Shown piece after piece: positions 10,201-22,421 of a stretch of DNA of 64,000 nucleotides; positions within the stretch are counted from its first letter, which is position 1, and every line of letters starts with the position of its first letter. Source of the stretch: Cerioporus squamosus (lineage: Eukaryota > Basidiomycota > Agaricomycetes > Polyporales > Polyporaceae); contig JABYQS010000057.1 in NCBI GenBank assembly GCA_022592435.1, forward strand, positions 149,359-213,358, in the 5' to 3' direction. The translations under genes were made by a program, and so were the position numbers. The notes beneath the pieces are model-generated. The model searched no databases. It saw only the letters and a list, made by a program, of their open reading frames with translations, and was not told the DNA's origin.

Positions 10201-12956
10201 CGGTCGGCAAGTTCGCTTTGCCGTCTCCTCCTGCTGATCAGGACGGCAGTGATGCGGGGATGGATAAGTCCCCGATTCCCACCTTCGTCTCCAGCTGGAA
10301 ACGCAAGTACAGCGCTGTCACAGATCCTCGCATCGGCGTGGTGCGCAAGCTCATCGGTGTCAAGCGCAAGAGCCTCGATCAGGGCACACGAGATCAGCGG
10401 AGGGCGCGGCTGTGGGAGTCGTATCGCGAGGGAGAGGACTGGCAGAGTAGCTCCCCTCCTCCAGCCGAGGTCGATACTGAGGAGTCCGATGATGATCCAT
10501 GGATGGAGGAGGATGAAGTACCTTTGGCGGCAGCAGCAGCACCCAGGCCTTCCACACCCCCTCCGTCCTATCTGCCTCTCGGTTCGAGCCTCCTTCGCAC
10601 GCACTTCCACCACACTCACCTACTCCCGATGTGTGCACCGCTTAAACCTCCGGGGATTGTAGTGAGCAACACACCGGGTAACACCGCTCCTATGTCCGTT
10701 CCTACGCCAGTCTCTCCCGCTGCAGTTCTCGGTGCTGCTTCTGAGAAGTCCAAGTCTCTGGAGGCCGCGGCCCAGATTCTGGTGCAGGAAGTCATAGAAA
10801 ACCCAGTATGGTCAGAGGCGTGGCGAGCGAACGCATCTCTGTCTTTCACCCCTCCTATGCTCCCGAGCAAAGCATGGCAAGCTGACGCCCGGTACATCAA
10901 GCATGTCATTGGCGGAAATGGCTCGGATACGACTCTGCAGACGATCCTTGATACAGGTGCGCAAACAATTCTCGATCTGGCGCCGCATAGGAATGACGTT
11001 CGGCTCCACAGAAGTATCGCCCGAAGATGTACCTGCAAAGGCCTCGCTGCACACGCTTGACTTTCCTATGCTCGCCCTTGGCAAAGGGGACGCCGTGATA
11101 CAACTGTCACCGACATCTTTGCGGTTCTGGGAGAAACTTGGTTTATCCCCAAGGGCGGGTCCGAAAGACGTGACTGCGTTCGTCTTCTTTGAGGGATCAG
11201 ATGAAGAGCGCGAGAGCGAGGTTGAGACTTGGCTCAGCAAAGTTTCCGTTGCCTATACGGTGAGTCTCTCAATTGGCGACTGAGTAGCTCGTGGCTCAAT
11301 CACCATCAGGCGAAGAATTTTGGCGCCCATGACGCTGGGATGTCGAGCCATTGCACTAAACAGGGCGTTGTTCCAACACGTTTCGACACTTTCCGGAAGA
11401 CCCTCAGTAAGCTTCGTCCATAATGTTCTATCGGCCGGGCGCTGAACGTGTGCCACAGTGAGCTTTGTCTCCACGATCCCTACCCGTCATCCCAATCTGG
11501 TTTTCTACGTCGCCACGCCCTCGCATATCATCTCCCCCTCGTCGACCATTCTTCGCCAGATCCTTTCAGCTGTGCGGCGCTTATACAAGGCACATCCTGA
11601 CGGCGATATCCTGATTCACTTGGTGCCCGAATCGCTCATCCTAGGTACCCACACGCATCCTGCGTCGAAACTGGAGGGGCTGGACACCTTCGTCTGCAGC
11701 GTCTATGACCGTATTCTGCGGCCGGTGACTCGGGCTATGTCGCGGAAATTCTTCAATTGGAGCGCACCAGTTGTTGGCTACTTCGAGGCTCCTGCTTATT
11801 CTCTCGTCTCCTCACCTTCCCGCAAGAGTCCTCATGGAGTGTCTCATCCCAGTGTCTTATACTCCTTAGAGTCGAGCGCGTCGTCTCTTGATGTCACCCA
11901 TCGTCACATGCTGCTACATGTGGGATACCAAGTTTCGGCATGTGGTCGGTGGATCATCGCTGCGTGCATCGATGCGGAAGGAGAAGCCCATGAACTGAAG
12001 ACATGGCTGACTCCCGAAGACAATGTTGAGGCGTTCATCGCGACTGAAGTCTGGAGGTTCGGCCACGAGTTCGCACAGCGAGCTAACGTCGAATGGCGGA
12101 TCGTCATTTCCAAGCTAGGCTTGGTGGCGCACTCGGAGCTCGAAGGTATGTCCCTGCCACTACGCTGCGAGCAGCGCTAATGTATCTTCTGCCCGTAGCT
12201 TGGGTGTCTCACTTGGAATCTGTCGTATCTGCATCGACGGATGTCCCCCCTGTCCATGTAACGCTTCTCGCTGTCGACAACGAGAACCCATGGACGTTCC
12301 TCTCTGCTCCAGAGCGAGGCTCCTTCGACATCCTGAAGCGTACTCCGAGTCCAGCTCCGCAGATGCCCACGTCCAAATCACGAGGTAATCACACAACGTT
12401 CTCTGATGCCGCGTATACAACATACTTCCTGGTGCCATCGCCTGAGGCGCCCTTCTATCCGACATATACTGCCGAACGGACGAGCAAATGCGGGCCATCC
12501 CACTACATCCCAGGCACCGCCGAGACTCCCTTCATCCCCGACTTGGAGGACGACGAGACGTCCGGCGCGTGCGCACAGCTACAAACCACGGAGCCTATTC
12601 GAGTATCTGGATGGAGTGCAGTCGTTTGTGTGCCTTCCACTGCCGACTACACCACTCTGTCTACCGTCCGCATCTACCAGCTCCATACGACACGTTCTTC
12701 GCAGTCAACATACGGATCTTCGAGGACCAGCGATGGCTCGCGCGCATCACCTGCCCCGCGACGCGGGATATTTGGAGGCCCTTCCGGCACCAGTACGGAC
12801 GCCCAGTTGATGAGCGACATCGTGCGCAACTTCCACGAACTGGCCGTTCTGTCGCGTACGAGATGGAAACTGCGCGCGGATCCCGCCCTGCCGTTCCACC
12901 TGGCCGCGCTTGAGGTCATGCGAGCAGCACTCAGTGGAGATACTGTGGACTTATAG
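7203..12956 (+). CDS. MED13: Mediator complex subunit 13
   Basis: MED13 tethers the CDK8/cyclin C kinase module to Mediator. The N-terminal exon, 7203-7569 (SFVLSQTPLSISLASSILAS), is followed by a conserved block near 8390-8770: GVPAYYLSTYTGPSAALTMQ, then LAVQNKRGEDKGMPIIWP. A long disordered, phospho-site-like middle follows. The C-terminal PIWI-like region is rebuilt over introns near 10957, 11258, 11406 and 12145 (LVFYVATPSHIISPSSTILR, then IAACIDAEGE, then VSGWSAVVCVPST). It ends at 12956. The exon structure between 7640 and 8140 could not be settled, because every frame there has stops and the phase-correct continuation terminates. An (AG)n tract at 9149-9172 encodes a K/E/R run. Confidence 0.85.
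9149..9172. repeat. (AG)n microsatellite inside MED13
   Basis: A run of AG dinucleotides with one extra A encodes alternating R and E residues (KERERERERI) in the disordered centre of MED13. Length changes not divisible by three would break the frame. Confidence 0.8.
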
Positions 12957-13721
12957 GGTAACGGTAATGGATTCCCTTCTATGTTCTTTTGTTTCCTTCG
13001 TTCTCTATGTATTCTGTGATCTGACCTGAGCATGGATTATATTGCTGTAGTGGTACGTAAATGTCATGGCTGTCTTGGTCTTTCTTGCCGCGCCCGTATC
13101 AACCCAACCCGGGCCCTCTATCTCATCTTCGTTCTCATACTATATGTTGGACAATGTCTGCTACTCATGTTCATATAGCCACTAGTACATAGTTCGTAGC
13201 GTACCTACATAAACGTTAACGTGTGGCTGAGGTAGGACGCCAGCCGCACTTGTACTTGATGTATCATCATCACCTACAACCTCACGACAATACATGACGA
13301 CTTGTATCCTCTGCATGTTGGACCTGGGTGCTGCGAGTAACACTTCACACGCGCGATGCCAAGTCGGTCATGGCGCGGACCCATATGCATCGGCGTTGGG
13401 GCGCGCAGGACTCTGACAACCTGTCAGAGACCTACGGTCCACAACGGTCGTGCAGCGGGCTCCGCATCTCTGCAGGCAATAGGCTCTGCAGCTACAAGAC
13501 GATATATATACGTTCTTACTGAGTGGCACATCAACGCGTCATACCGAAAGGCGATTGTGTACCGAAAGGGACATTGTACATAGCGCCGAAAGGTGATTGC
13601 AGAGCATGCGTAGTGGCGTCGTACTCCGCAGCGCGAAGGCGGCCTAATGCAATTGGCTGTGCATGAATACGACCAGGAGGACGAGACACGATAACCCGGG
13701 AGAACCTGCGATCTCGGTATG
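12957..13721. other. Convergent intergenic region MED13 / RAI1
   Basis: This is 3' flanking sequence of two convergent genes. It contains a short array of CCGAAAGG units at about 13544-13599 (three copies, two followed by YGATTG). No gene was recognised. Confidence 0.4.
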
Positions 13722-15355
13722 CTAGATGTTCCAGCCAAGATGTGCTGGCTCTTGCGCTCGCAGGGTGGCACTATCGCTGGGACGAGGGGGTTGCGGCGCG
13801 GTGAATACAGGATCACTCGACTCGGAGCTCTCGAGCGGTCCAGAGACCAAGTCGTAGTACCACCTAGGGAGGAATCCGACCCGATCCTCTCCGCCTTGGA
13901 CTTCTTTCACGCCTTCCGCATCGAGAGGTATTATCGTCACGCCGTCCCTAGGTTTGAGAGAGACGCGCCAAACCCGTGGAGTAGATGCAGAGTCGCCAGA
14001 GGTGGTTTGGCTGGTGAGGACGGATTTGAGAGTGGAGAGAAAATGCTGGCCCCAGCTCAGGCAGATCTGAGGGTCCCAAGCACCTGGTTTGCCGCGTACC
14101 AAGCGGGGTATCTCGATGGTCTTGAAGACTTGCGTGGTGGTTAGGCGTCCGGCGGGAGTACGGAACCCTACGACGATTTCCTACCAAGACAGATGAGCAC
14201 GAATATGCGAGATAAATTGTGCAGGACGTACTGGAACTCCGAGGAGGAACGACTGCATGTAGAACTTCAGAAGCTTCCTATATGACCCAGTCAGATATGT
14301 CATATTACAATGGATGGGAACGTACTTCTCAAACCGAGCTTCGTCCTCAGGCCCGCGTATGGACATGGACGTCTTCAATTCGACCAATGCGTCAGTCCGA
14401 CCCTTGTAATCACCTACAGACACTGACTCTGAGCACTTGGTGCGGTACATATGGACGTTACTGACCTCGTACGCAATCGACTTCACCACCGACGACCAGT
14501 CGATTGTCTCCTAGTTTGGTCTTGACTACGCTACACCATTGAACGTTCGTGTCGACGTCCCCTCCCCAGCCTATGGGATGCCCCTCTATTCGTTCCGGTA
14601 TCCCGGGTTTGGAGGAAGTACACCACGACTCGAAGGAATATCCGTAGTACGTCTGCTGACGGTGTCTCGGAGCAATATCTTCTCTAGGGGGAAAAAGTGA
14701 CCATGAGTATGCCGGCGCAGGCAAGAAGGATGGAGTGGTTGCTCACTTTTCAGCCAGTCTTGCGTCCGTTAGGTGTTCTTCGAGGTACACTGTTCCGTTG
14801 ACACACATTGCATTCAACTCGCAACCATCGCGCTCTTCATATGGTGCCGTCAAAATCCTCACTCCCATCGCCTATCAGACGCAGTACAGGGAGCCGGGTC
14901 TCGGAGGCAACTCACTTGGTCATGACGCCTCTCCATGTAACCACCGCAATGTCGCGCAGCCACTTCTTGCCGCTCCCGGGTCCCATGCTCGTGTCTGCCT
15001 TCTCCATGATTCGCTCTATGGCGCGCAAGAGTCCATCTAATCGAGTCTTCTCCTCTGGACGCTTGATCCACCGCTCATAGCCGTATCGCAGATCCGCTCC
15101 CGGAGGAGGGTCAATGTAGTAGCGCAAGGCCGAGTTTGTGAACTCCAGCACGCGTTGAGGGTTGTAAGAAAACGTAAGGAGACCAGTGGGCTGCTGGAAG
15201 GGTACTGGCCGGAGTGGAGTCGACGAATGCAAGGATGGGTAGGCGAGCGAAGTGGAGGAAACTGGAGAGTCCTCAGGCTGGCTCGACTCAATCTCTGGAC
15301 GTTTCGCCGGCCTATCGTGCGATTCGGGCGTGTCTGACAGTCGTCTCTTGCTCAT
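13722..15355 (-). CDS. RAI1: Decapping nuclease RAI1/DXO
   Basis: RAI1/DXO enzymes remove incompletely capped 5' ends and partner the exonuclease Rat1/XRN2. The start is at 15355 (MSKRRLSDTPESHDRPAKRP). Exon 1 ends at 14926, exon 2 is 14857-14747, and further exons follow down to the stop at 13722. The catalytic motifs are all visible in order: GYSFESW (the Glu motif), GEVDCV (E-x-D), LVELKTS (E-x-K) and KLLKFYMQSFLLGVP (K-x6-Q), followed by EIVVGFRTPAGRL and WDPQICLSWGQHFL. The protein therefore looks active. The introns are about 50-70 nt. HEM25 starts divergently 228 bp away and MED13 ends convergently. Confidence 0.9.
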
Positions 15356-15583
15356 ACTGCAACTCAGAAACGCGAAGCAGCAGCACGGAGATGACGGTGA
15401 TAGCAGCTACGAAGGTGGTGGTTTGGAAGCAAGACGCAATGCATCGGCCCGGGCTCTGAGTTCGTTCCTACGGGCGCTGGTATGCATTGTCTCTCTCGTT
15501 CCACCACGACTGTGCTTGCCTTGCACCGGATCTGCTTGTGAGTGTAGAGTCTTGCGGAGGACTGCAAGGGTGGTCTGGGATAT

Positions 15584-16840
15584 ATGAACAATGTTAGCCA
15601 GCACCTCCTTTCAGGTGTGTCCGAAGTAGCCTCATTTCACGAACGTCATGCGACTGACACCTCTCACCTTCCTCAGGTGCCCTCTCTGGGTTCGCGTCGA
15701 CGATGATTCTACAGCCTTGTGAGTGCTGTGTTGTGCACTCTGTTAAGACCGCCTAACACAGAAACAGTTGACCTCCTCAAGACGCGTATACAGCAGCCGG
15801 ACCACCTGAGCAAGCTCCCACATTCCCCCCTCTCCCCACAATCCACATTCATATTCCGCACCGCGCGAGAAATCGTTCAGCACGACGGGTTCCTTGGTCT
15901 CTGGCGCGGTACTGCCCCGTCGTTACTGCGAAACGTGCCTGGGGTTGCGCTGTACTTCACGGGCCTCAACCAGTTCCGTTCGTTCCTCGCTACGTCCCCG
16001 TACTTCACGCCGCTCCGCGCATCTTCCCCGTCGCAGTCGACGTCAACCCTTCCCAAGCTCACCGCACAGGGGAACCTCCTCGCTGGCGCGTTCACCCGAG
16101 TGACCGTCGGTCTGGTGCTGAATCCGTTCTCTGTCATCAAGGCTCGGTATGAGGTACGCCATGCCCGGGGCTGGCCCTGAGGCCTGATGCTTGCCTCTCC
16201 GCATGCTCACTATCTGCTACCGTCAGAGCTCCTATTACTCCTACGGGTCGCTGCCCGAAGCCTTCATTGGGCTCCTCCGCTCCGGCCCATCCGAGATCTT
16301 CCGTGGAGCCATAGCGTCCTCCCTCCGCGACGCGCCATATGCCGGCATCTTCGTCGTGTTCTATGAGCAGATCAAGTCTAGTCTATGTGCGCTGCCAATC
16401 TGTCCACCCGAGTTTCTCGCTGATCAAGGCCTTCGCCTTTCGCAGCATCTGCTATGTCCGCCGCGCCTCATTCTGCTGTGGTGGCAGCCGTGCCGTTCTC
16501 GCTCTCGACCGCGGTTCACTCGTTGTCAGCCGCCTCCGCGGGTGCATTAGCCACCCTCGCGACGCAGCCTTTCGACGTCCTGAAGACAAAGATGCAGGTC
16601 CGGTCCGAAACGAAGTACCGCGGTGTATGGAGTACTGTCCGGGCAGTCTGGCAGGTGAGTACTGTTATGGCCAAACGTTCTGCCTGCGCGGGGCTCATTC
16701 ATGCATTGCAGCAACGCGGAATTGCAGGGTTCTTCGATGGATCGACACTCCGAATGTCTCGGAAGATATTCAGCTCTGCGATTGGCTGGGCTGTGTATGA
16801 GGGAGTACTCATTGCCGTGCGCCGTCCCCCGCGCGATTGA
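15584..16840 (+). CDS. HEM25: Mitochondrial glycine carrier of the SLC25A38/Hem25 type
   Basis: This is an inner mitochondrial membrane carrier that imports glycine for the first step of heme synthesis. The start was set at ATG 15584 (MNNVSQHLLS), which splices from 15614 to 15677 to give GALSGFASTMILQP, then to 15768 to give the carrier motif PFDLLKTRIQQ. The three tripartite carrier repeats follow: repeat 2 has LNPFSVIKARYE, and repeat 3 has TQPFDVLKTKMQ and ends with GFFDGSTLRMSRKI. Further exons begin at 16227 and 16711, and the stop is at 16838-16840. The junction in the segment 16370-16460 is the least certain. BIG1 ends convergently 240 bp downstream. Confidence 0.88.
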
Positions 16841-17080
16841 GCAGGCGTACTGCAGTAGTTGTAATGATGGACACCTATGGACTTGTATGCGGACAGCTGT
16901 TACAAACTTAGCCAGCAATATAGTCGACCACTCTCGCGAAGTTCACCGATCTTACCGACGCGCGGAGAGACTGCCAGACGCGTGGCTCGTATGACATTGC
17001 TCGAGTTCCAGGAAAGCAATGGCAGTATGAAGAACGTATGATAGAACAGAATCCATAACATATCCGGTCCACCACTCTCA

Positions 17081-18124
17081 TCACTGTGTCTTCTTCTCCT
17101 CCGCATTGAAGCCCTTAGGGATCTCGTTCGAGAGTGGTGACTGAATGCTAGACAACGCGGACACGCCGACGAAGATAACGGGGATAAGGAGGAAGAGGAC
17201 GACCAGGAGCACGAGGATGAGGCCTGGAGTCAGGAGCTGGTATTGCTTCAGGATCCCACCCTTGGGGCTGGCGTCCGCCTGCGCAGAGTCAAACGTAGAG
17301 CTTGACGAGGACTGGCGGGCATGGAGGGAGACCCCGGGCGAACCAGAGTAGATCACCAGGTAGTTGGAGAAGACCTCCTCGATCTTAGCGAGCTCGTTAG
17401 AGAGCCACGATTCTAGGAATCGGAGCGATACCAAGATGTCAAGGTAAGGTCTTCCGGTCTGTGGAGTGAGCACTCACCGTGGTTAGCCATAGCGCTCTTC
17501 CTGGATGACCCAGACTCTCCGTCCTCCAACGGCGGAAGCGAGATCGAAACTACGTGCTTTCCTTGCTCCGCATCGAGAGCAAGCTCGTCAAAGCTGGGAG
17601 AATGGCTCACGGCTCGCGACCCGCACCGCCTGGAGAGGACACCGGCGAGGTCGACGAACGGGTTCGCGGTCCGGCTGTCGCTCTCGACGTATGCGAGCTT
17701 CAGGGCGGAGGGCGCTCCAGACAAGGCCTTCGACGTGTGGCATGAGGGCGAGAGAGAGCGCAAGTCGGACGCGTGAAGCTGAGGGATCGGGGTACCGGAC
17801 ATGAATGACCGTACATGCGGAGGGTTGTGGACAGGTACTTACGCCGGCGTGCTCAACTACTATGACCGCATCGTGCTCGCAGATGTCGTCGTGGTTGTAC
17901 AGTGCCTCAGCAATAGCGTGGCTTCCAGTCTTCGCTGCGTCCAAGGCAGCAACTGAGGAGAGGGCCTTCGAGCTGTCGAACGGTCAGTCGCGAGCGAGAC
18001 AAGGTGTTACGCGCTGCATAGCGTACCTGCGAGACGACCAAGCAAGAACCGGATGCGTGTTGGAGTATGCCGATGCCACTGCAGGCAGCAGGGCAAGAAG
18101 GAGTGTGAGGGCGCGGGACGCCAT
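17081..18124 (-). CDS. BIG1 / VOA1-type ER membrane protein
   Basis: The start is at 18124, with a clear signal peptide (MASRALTLLLALLPAVASA) followed by YSNTHPVLAWSS, the typical mature start of the BIG1 family. The middle is a lumenal domain split by several short introns (EICEHDAVIVVEHAGVST). Near the C-terminus a single membrane segment, LILVLLVVLFLLIPVIFVGV, resembles the Ac45/VOA1 transmembrane domain. The protein ends with a charged tail at 17081. BIG1-type proteins act in the ER in cell-wall beta-glucan synthesis, and VOA1 in V-ATPase assembly. The sequence alone does not decide between these roles. Confidence 0.75.
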
Positions 18125-18303
18125 GGTGGTCGGGTTGGAAGGCGTCACCGTCGCGGGCAGCGTCGACGTCGAGGGCAAGCGTGGCGCCCGTGGCGGAGGT
18201 TGCCGAACGCCTCGTCCTCACTGCGTAGAGCAGCGAGCTCGGGTTGCTTCCTACCACTTCTCTTCTCTCCCGAGTCCTCTCGTTTCTATCACATCCGCCC
18301 GCA
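18125..18303. promoter_or_regulatory. Compact bidirectional promoter BIG1 / SPT4
   Basis: Only 179 bp separate the two divergent start codons. The minus-strand reading includes pyrimidine-rich runs (ccactctctttct-like on the plus side near 18255-18290). No TATA box was seen. Confidence 0.5.
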
Positions 18304-18780
18304 ATGTCTCAGGGTCAGGCATCTATTCCCGCTCAGCCTCGTGCGAAGCAACTGCGTGCTTGTCTCCTCTGCTCAATCATTCAAACGCCGGCCGACTTCC
18401 GCAAACATGGGTGCCCAAATTGCGAAGAGATCATGGGGGTGCGTATGGCCTTTATGCCAGTGTTTTGCCTTAATCCTGACATATGAAGCACTCTGCAGAT
18501 GAAAGGCTACCCTGACCGCATACAGTCGTGTACCACGACGCATTTTGAGGGCACGATTGCTGTCATTAACCCTGAAGACAGCTGGGTGGCGCGGTGGCAG
18601 AGAACGTGTACGTACATCCCTTCTCTGTCGCGGTTTCCGACTGACCTGTGCACATTAGCAAAATATGTCCGCGGGATGTACGCCGTGCGTGTGAAGGGCC
18701 GTATACCAGAGGACGTCGAGGCGGAGCTCGAGAGCCGCAATATCCGGTACCGGCCCAGGGACGGGACTGACCAGGACTGA
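18304..18780 (+). CDS. SPT4: Transcription elongation factor SPT4
   Basis: SPT4 partners SPT5 as DSIF and promotes RNA polymerase II processivity. There are three exons. The first starts at 18304 (MSQGQASIPAQPRAKQLRAC) and holds the zinc-binding CLLC and CPNC pairs. The second runs from about 18499 to 18607 (MKGYPDRIQSCTTTHFEGTI, then NPEDSWVARWQRT). The third, 18659-18780, restores SKYVRGMYAVRVKGRIPEDV. The serine formed across the last junction matches the family's WQR-x-S pattern. Length (about 117 residues) and domain order match SPT4 orthologues. Confidence 0.92.
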
Positions 18781-19876
18781 GGCCGAGGTCACTTCTCTGG
18801 AGTCCAGCTGTTCCCGCACGTTTCGTTTCATCCTGCCCGCTCTCATCGCTGTCTATCCTTGTATCTGGCTGCCGGTCGTGTATCAATAGGTTCTCCATCC
18901 GTACAGGAAATGTTGACTGCGCCGACGACTGAGCATCGGTGCGTATGTGATTGAGCCGGCACGCAAATCCTTCATATCCGCGCAATACACAACCTGCTTT
19001 GGACAGGCCTCATCTTGCAGGCGAAGCCTTACATCAAGCTGGAGACACTCATGATGGCACGTTCTGAAGCGCTTTCCTGCCCGCTGCCCCCCAGGGTCCT
19101 CGTGAGTTCTCTTGACGGGTTCTCCGTATTGTAGGTGAGGAGCTAACACATTCGTATCCCACAGATGACTTTCTGATGCGCACCAGCACGACCTAGATCG
19201 ACATCCCCAGGCCTCACAGAATCCGCTCGGACCGAACTTTCGAGGCAACGAGGCCATCTGGGTCACCGTCCATTACGTAGATGACCACGGCGGTGACAAG
19301 CAGCCATGGGTGTGCGCTCCCTCCTCTGCGGACTTCGGTGTACGGGAGCGTAAGCGTCCGCGCTTTGGACGCGCAGTGCGAAGACGGCGTAAGTCTATAT
19401 TTGTCCATTACGCCGCCGCGCAGTCTGACCGTCTCAGTGTTTCGCCGCACAGCGTAGGAAGAGACAGGCCACTTTCCACCTCGTTGGCTGATTGAGAAGC
19501 TTGCTGTCACGATGGTCGGCCGATGTCAATATTCTGATGATCCGCCCCACTGGCGTTAGTGCGCCCAGACGGCGAGCGAATGCCCGTGAGGCGGTCTCAT
19601 GGCCTCGACATCTCTGGGCAAAAGGCTGTCTGAATGACAGACATTCAACGTATCCGGGCACATGGTCGCGCCTCGGACATCTTCGCCGCGGTCGTCTAGA
19701 CTCTGATCATCTCTCCTTACGGGCAATGGTGTCGTCGACCAGGAGGAGCTGCAGCTATATAACGTCGTCCTCAAGGTCAGCGAAGAGCCAGCACTGACCC
19801 ATCAGTCTCATCGCATCCCACTCCCACAAAGCCAATCGCCCGAGCTTCGTATCATCCCCTCTCCACCATCATCACC
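18781..19876 (+). other. Gene-poor stretch with a possible degenerate coding segment
   Basis: Most of this 1.1 kb has no convincing gene. A plus-strand segment at about 19200-19330 reads protein-like (LGPNFRGNEAIWVTVHYVDD), and another lies near 19720-19800. I could not join them into a gene or name a family. It could be a decayed gene or missed exons. The right end is the promoter of the cerato-platanin gene. Confidence 0.3.
19756..19762 (+). promoter_or_regulatory. TATA box of the cerato-platanin gene
   Basis: TATATAA lies 115 bp upstream of the start codon at 19877, a reasonable distance for a fungal TATA box plus a short 5' leader. This fits a strongly expressed secreted protein. Confidence 0.55.
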
Positions 19877-20290
19877 ATGCAGTTTACCTCCCTCCTCGCA
19901 TTCGCCGCCATTATCTCCTCCGCGTTCGCAGTGACGGTCTCCTACGACCAGACGTACGACAACAAGTCCGGGAGCCTCACGACCGTCGCATGCTCTGACG
20001 GGCCGAACGGTCTTATCTCGAAGGGCTACTCGACCTTCGGTTCTCTCCCCCACTTCCCGAACATCGGCGGAGCCGCCGCCGTCGCCGGCTGGAACTCAGC
20101 CCAGTGCGGGACGTGCTGGCAGCTGACGTACAACGGCAAGAGCATCAACGTGCTCGCAGTCGACCACACCGACGCGGGCTTCAACATTGCGCTGGAGGCC
20201 ATGAACACGCTCACAAACAACCAGGGCGTGTTCCTTGGGCGGATCGACGCGACTGCGAAGCAGGTCGCGACGTCCCAGTGCGGGCTGTAA
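19877..20290 (+). CDS. Cerato-platanin family secreted protein
   Basis: A single exon of 137 residues. A signal peptide ([18 protein letters not shown]) is followed by [11 protein letters not shown], the usual mature start. The four conserved cysteines are present: VACSDG, QCGTC (two) and SQCGL at the end. [13 protein letters not shown] and [11 protein letters not shown] are typical of the double-psi beta-barrel fold. Cerato-platanins are small, abundant secreted proteins that bind chitin oligomers, affect the cell wall and are sensed by plants. The gene is intronless, unlike nearly all its neighbours. Confidence 0.95.
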   Translation: MQFTSLLAFAAIISSAFAVTVSYDQTYDNKSGSLTTVACSDGPNGLISKGYSTFGSLPHFPNIGGAAAVAGWNSAQCGTCWQLTYNGKSINVLAVDHTDAGFNIALEAMNTLTNNQGVFLGRIDATAKQVATSQCGL

Positions 20291-20825
20291 TCTATCATAA
20301 CGATGATGCAGGTGTGTGTTCCGAGTGTCCTGAGTCGTGTCGTCTGTCGCCTTACGAGTTGCGGCTTTGTCTACAGACGTAGACTAAGCGATAATCCAGA
20401 CACCAGTGGGTTACCACGGAAGGGTCACGGAACTGTTCACGGACTTCGTCAGGACTTCATAATATGGACTTTTGCAATACGGACTTCCTTGTACCATCAC
20501 CACGGACTCCGCTGTGCAATAGTCATGTAGCATTGTTGTAGTACTAATGTTGTGTGCGCGCTGTTGCTCATGGGTGTACACTACGTATTGCAACACTTGT
20601 CATAACCATCCCATGAGGCCAAGAACTTGTTGAGAACACTTGTAGTGTCGGGAGTCGGGTGCGCCTGAGGCGGAAGGACCATATGTGCCACGACCATGTG
20701 ATTGATTACCCCAGAAGTACCTGCTGACCCCGCATACTGGGCGCTTGCGCACACTGGTACTTATTGCGCATCCCCAGGCCGTATTCTTCTCAACCACTTC
20801 CTCCTTTCTCGAGTATCTCAACGCC
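20291..20825. other. Intergenic between cerato-platanin and acyl-CoA dehydrogenase
   Basis: This holds the 3' flank of the cerato-platanin gene and the promoter of the next gene. Positions 20437-20510 contain five degenerate GGACTT(C) units. No gene was recognised. Confidence 0.4.
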
Positions 20826-22421
20826 ATGATGCGCTCTGCTGCTGCTCGTGCCACCAAGTCCTCAATTCGCCAATATGCCCTGCGGCAGAAGATCGCAACT
20901 CGGTGAGCACTGAGCAGCCCCTGTTACCCCACAAACTGAGACAAGTTCTGTGAACGCAGGCAGTTCTCTCGGTCACCCGTAGCAGCTTCGGACGTTCGTC
21001 CAACATCTCTGGATACGTTCACGGAGGAAGAGCAGATGCTCCGCGAGTCCGGTGCGTCAACCCAGCCCCTTCACGGTGTATGGTCACTCATAACGTCGTG
21101 GTGTAACAGTCAGGAGATTTGCGGAAGATGTGGTTGCGCCGAAAGTGCGGGAGATGGACGAGAGTGAGATGATGGACAAGTCTGTCATCAAGGGTCTCTT
21201 CGAGCAAGGGGTGAGTTTGCCTGGCTACGCCTCCTCGGGCGTACACTAACGCCCCTCGCTCGTAGCTCATGGGCATTGAGACTAGCGCGGATTATGGCGG
21301 CGCTGAATCCTCTTTCACGTCCGCCATCATTGCGATTGAAGAACTCGCCCGCGTAGATCCTTCCGTCTCCGTATTATGTGACGTGCACAATACCCTTGTT
21401 GCGACCATCGTCCGCAAGTACGGAAACAAGGAGCAGAAGGAGAAGTGGCTACCACTTCTCTCGGAATCTATGGTACGTGCGTGCCTAAGAACTATTGCAG
21501 GGTTACTCACTTCTTGCGCTCCAGCTTGGATCCTTCTGTCTGTCAGAGCCCGCTTCAGGTTCGGACGCGTTCGCACTCCAGACACGGGCAGTGAAAGACG
21601 GAAATGAATGGGTCATCAACGGCACCAAGATGTGGATCACAAATTCGTACGAAGCGGACTTCTTCCTCATATTTGCCAACGTGAGTGTCACTTTGCCTCG
21701 TGCTTGGGTACATGCGCTCATCCACTGCTCCTCCAGATCGACCCCAGCAAGGGTTACAAGGGCATCACTTGTTTCATTGCGACGAAGGACATGGGCATCA
21801 AGATCGCGAAGAAGGAGCAGAAGCTCGGTATCCGTGCCTCGTCGACCTGCTCGCTCGCATTCGACGACCTTCGCGTGCCCGCAGAGAACGTCATCGGCGG
21901 CGAGGGCAAGGGGTACAAGATCGCCATTGAGATCTTGAACGAGGGCCGCATCGGGATTGCCGGACAGATGCTCGGTCTCGCTCAGGGGGCCTTCGACAAG
22001 GCCGTTCCGTACACCTTCCAACGCTCGCAGTTTGGCAAGCCCGTCGGCACGTTCCAAGGCATGCAGTTCCAGCAGGCAGAGGCTGCGATTGAGATCGAGG
22101 CCGCGCGGTTGTTGACCTACAACGCCGCACGCCGCAAGGAGGAGGGCCTCGATTTCGTGAGGGAAGCTGCCATGGCGAAGTACTACGCGAGCCAAGTCGC
22201 GCAGAAGGTCTCTGGGGCCGCGATTGAGTGGTGTGGTGGCATTGGCTTTACACGTGAGACGGGCATCGAGAAGTACTGGCGTGACTCGAAGATCGTGAGT
22301 ATTTCCCTCAGTTCCGCGCGGGCACTGGCTCACGCTGCTTTACCAGGGTGCAATTTACGAGGGCACGTCGAACATTCAGCTGCAGACTATCGCGAAGATG
22401 ATCCAGAAGCAGTACTCATAA
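20826..22421 (+). CDS. ACADSB: Short/branched-chain acyl-CoA dehydrogenase, mitochondrial
   Basis: This FAD enzyme oxidises short or 2-methyl branched acyl-CoAs in valine/isoleucine breakdown or beta-oxidation. The start is at 20826, with a mitochondrial presequence (MMRSAAARATKSSIRQYALR). Several introns of about 50-60 nt are removed. Visible blocks are MGIETSADYGGAESSF, CLSEPASGSDAFAL (FAD/substrate loop), MWITNSYEADFFLIFAN, GEGKGYKIAIEILNEGRIGI, QFGKPVGTFQGMQFQ and WCGGIGFTRETG. The last exon restores YEGTSNIQLQTIAKMI, which contains the catalytic glutamate. The stop is at 22419-22421. The SBCAD subfamily call is based on overall resemblance. A short-chain paralogue is the alternative. Confidence 0.88.

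Noticed and set aside
21503..22333. A 276-codon minus-strand open frame
   Set aside because: It is antisense to the acyl-CoA dehydrogenase exons, whose motifs are unambiguous.
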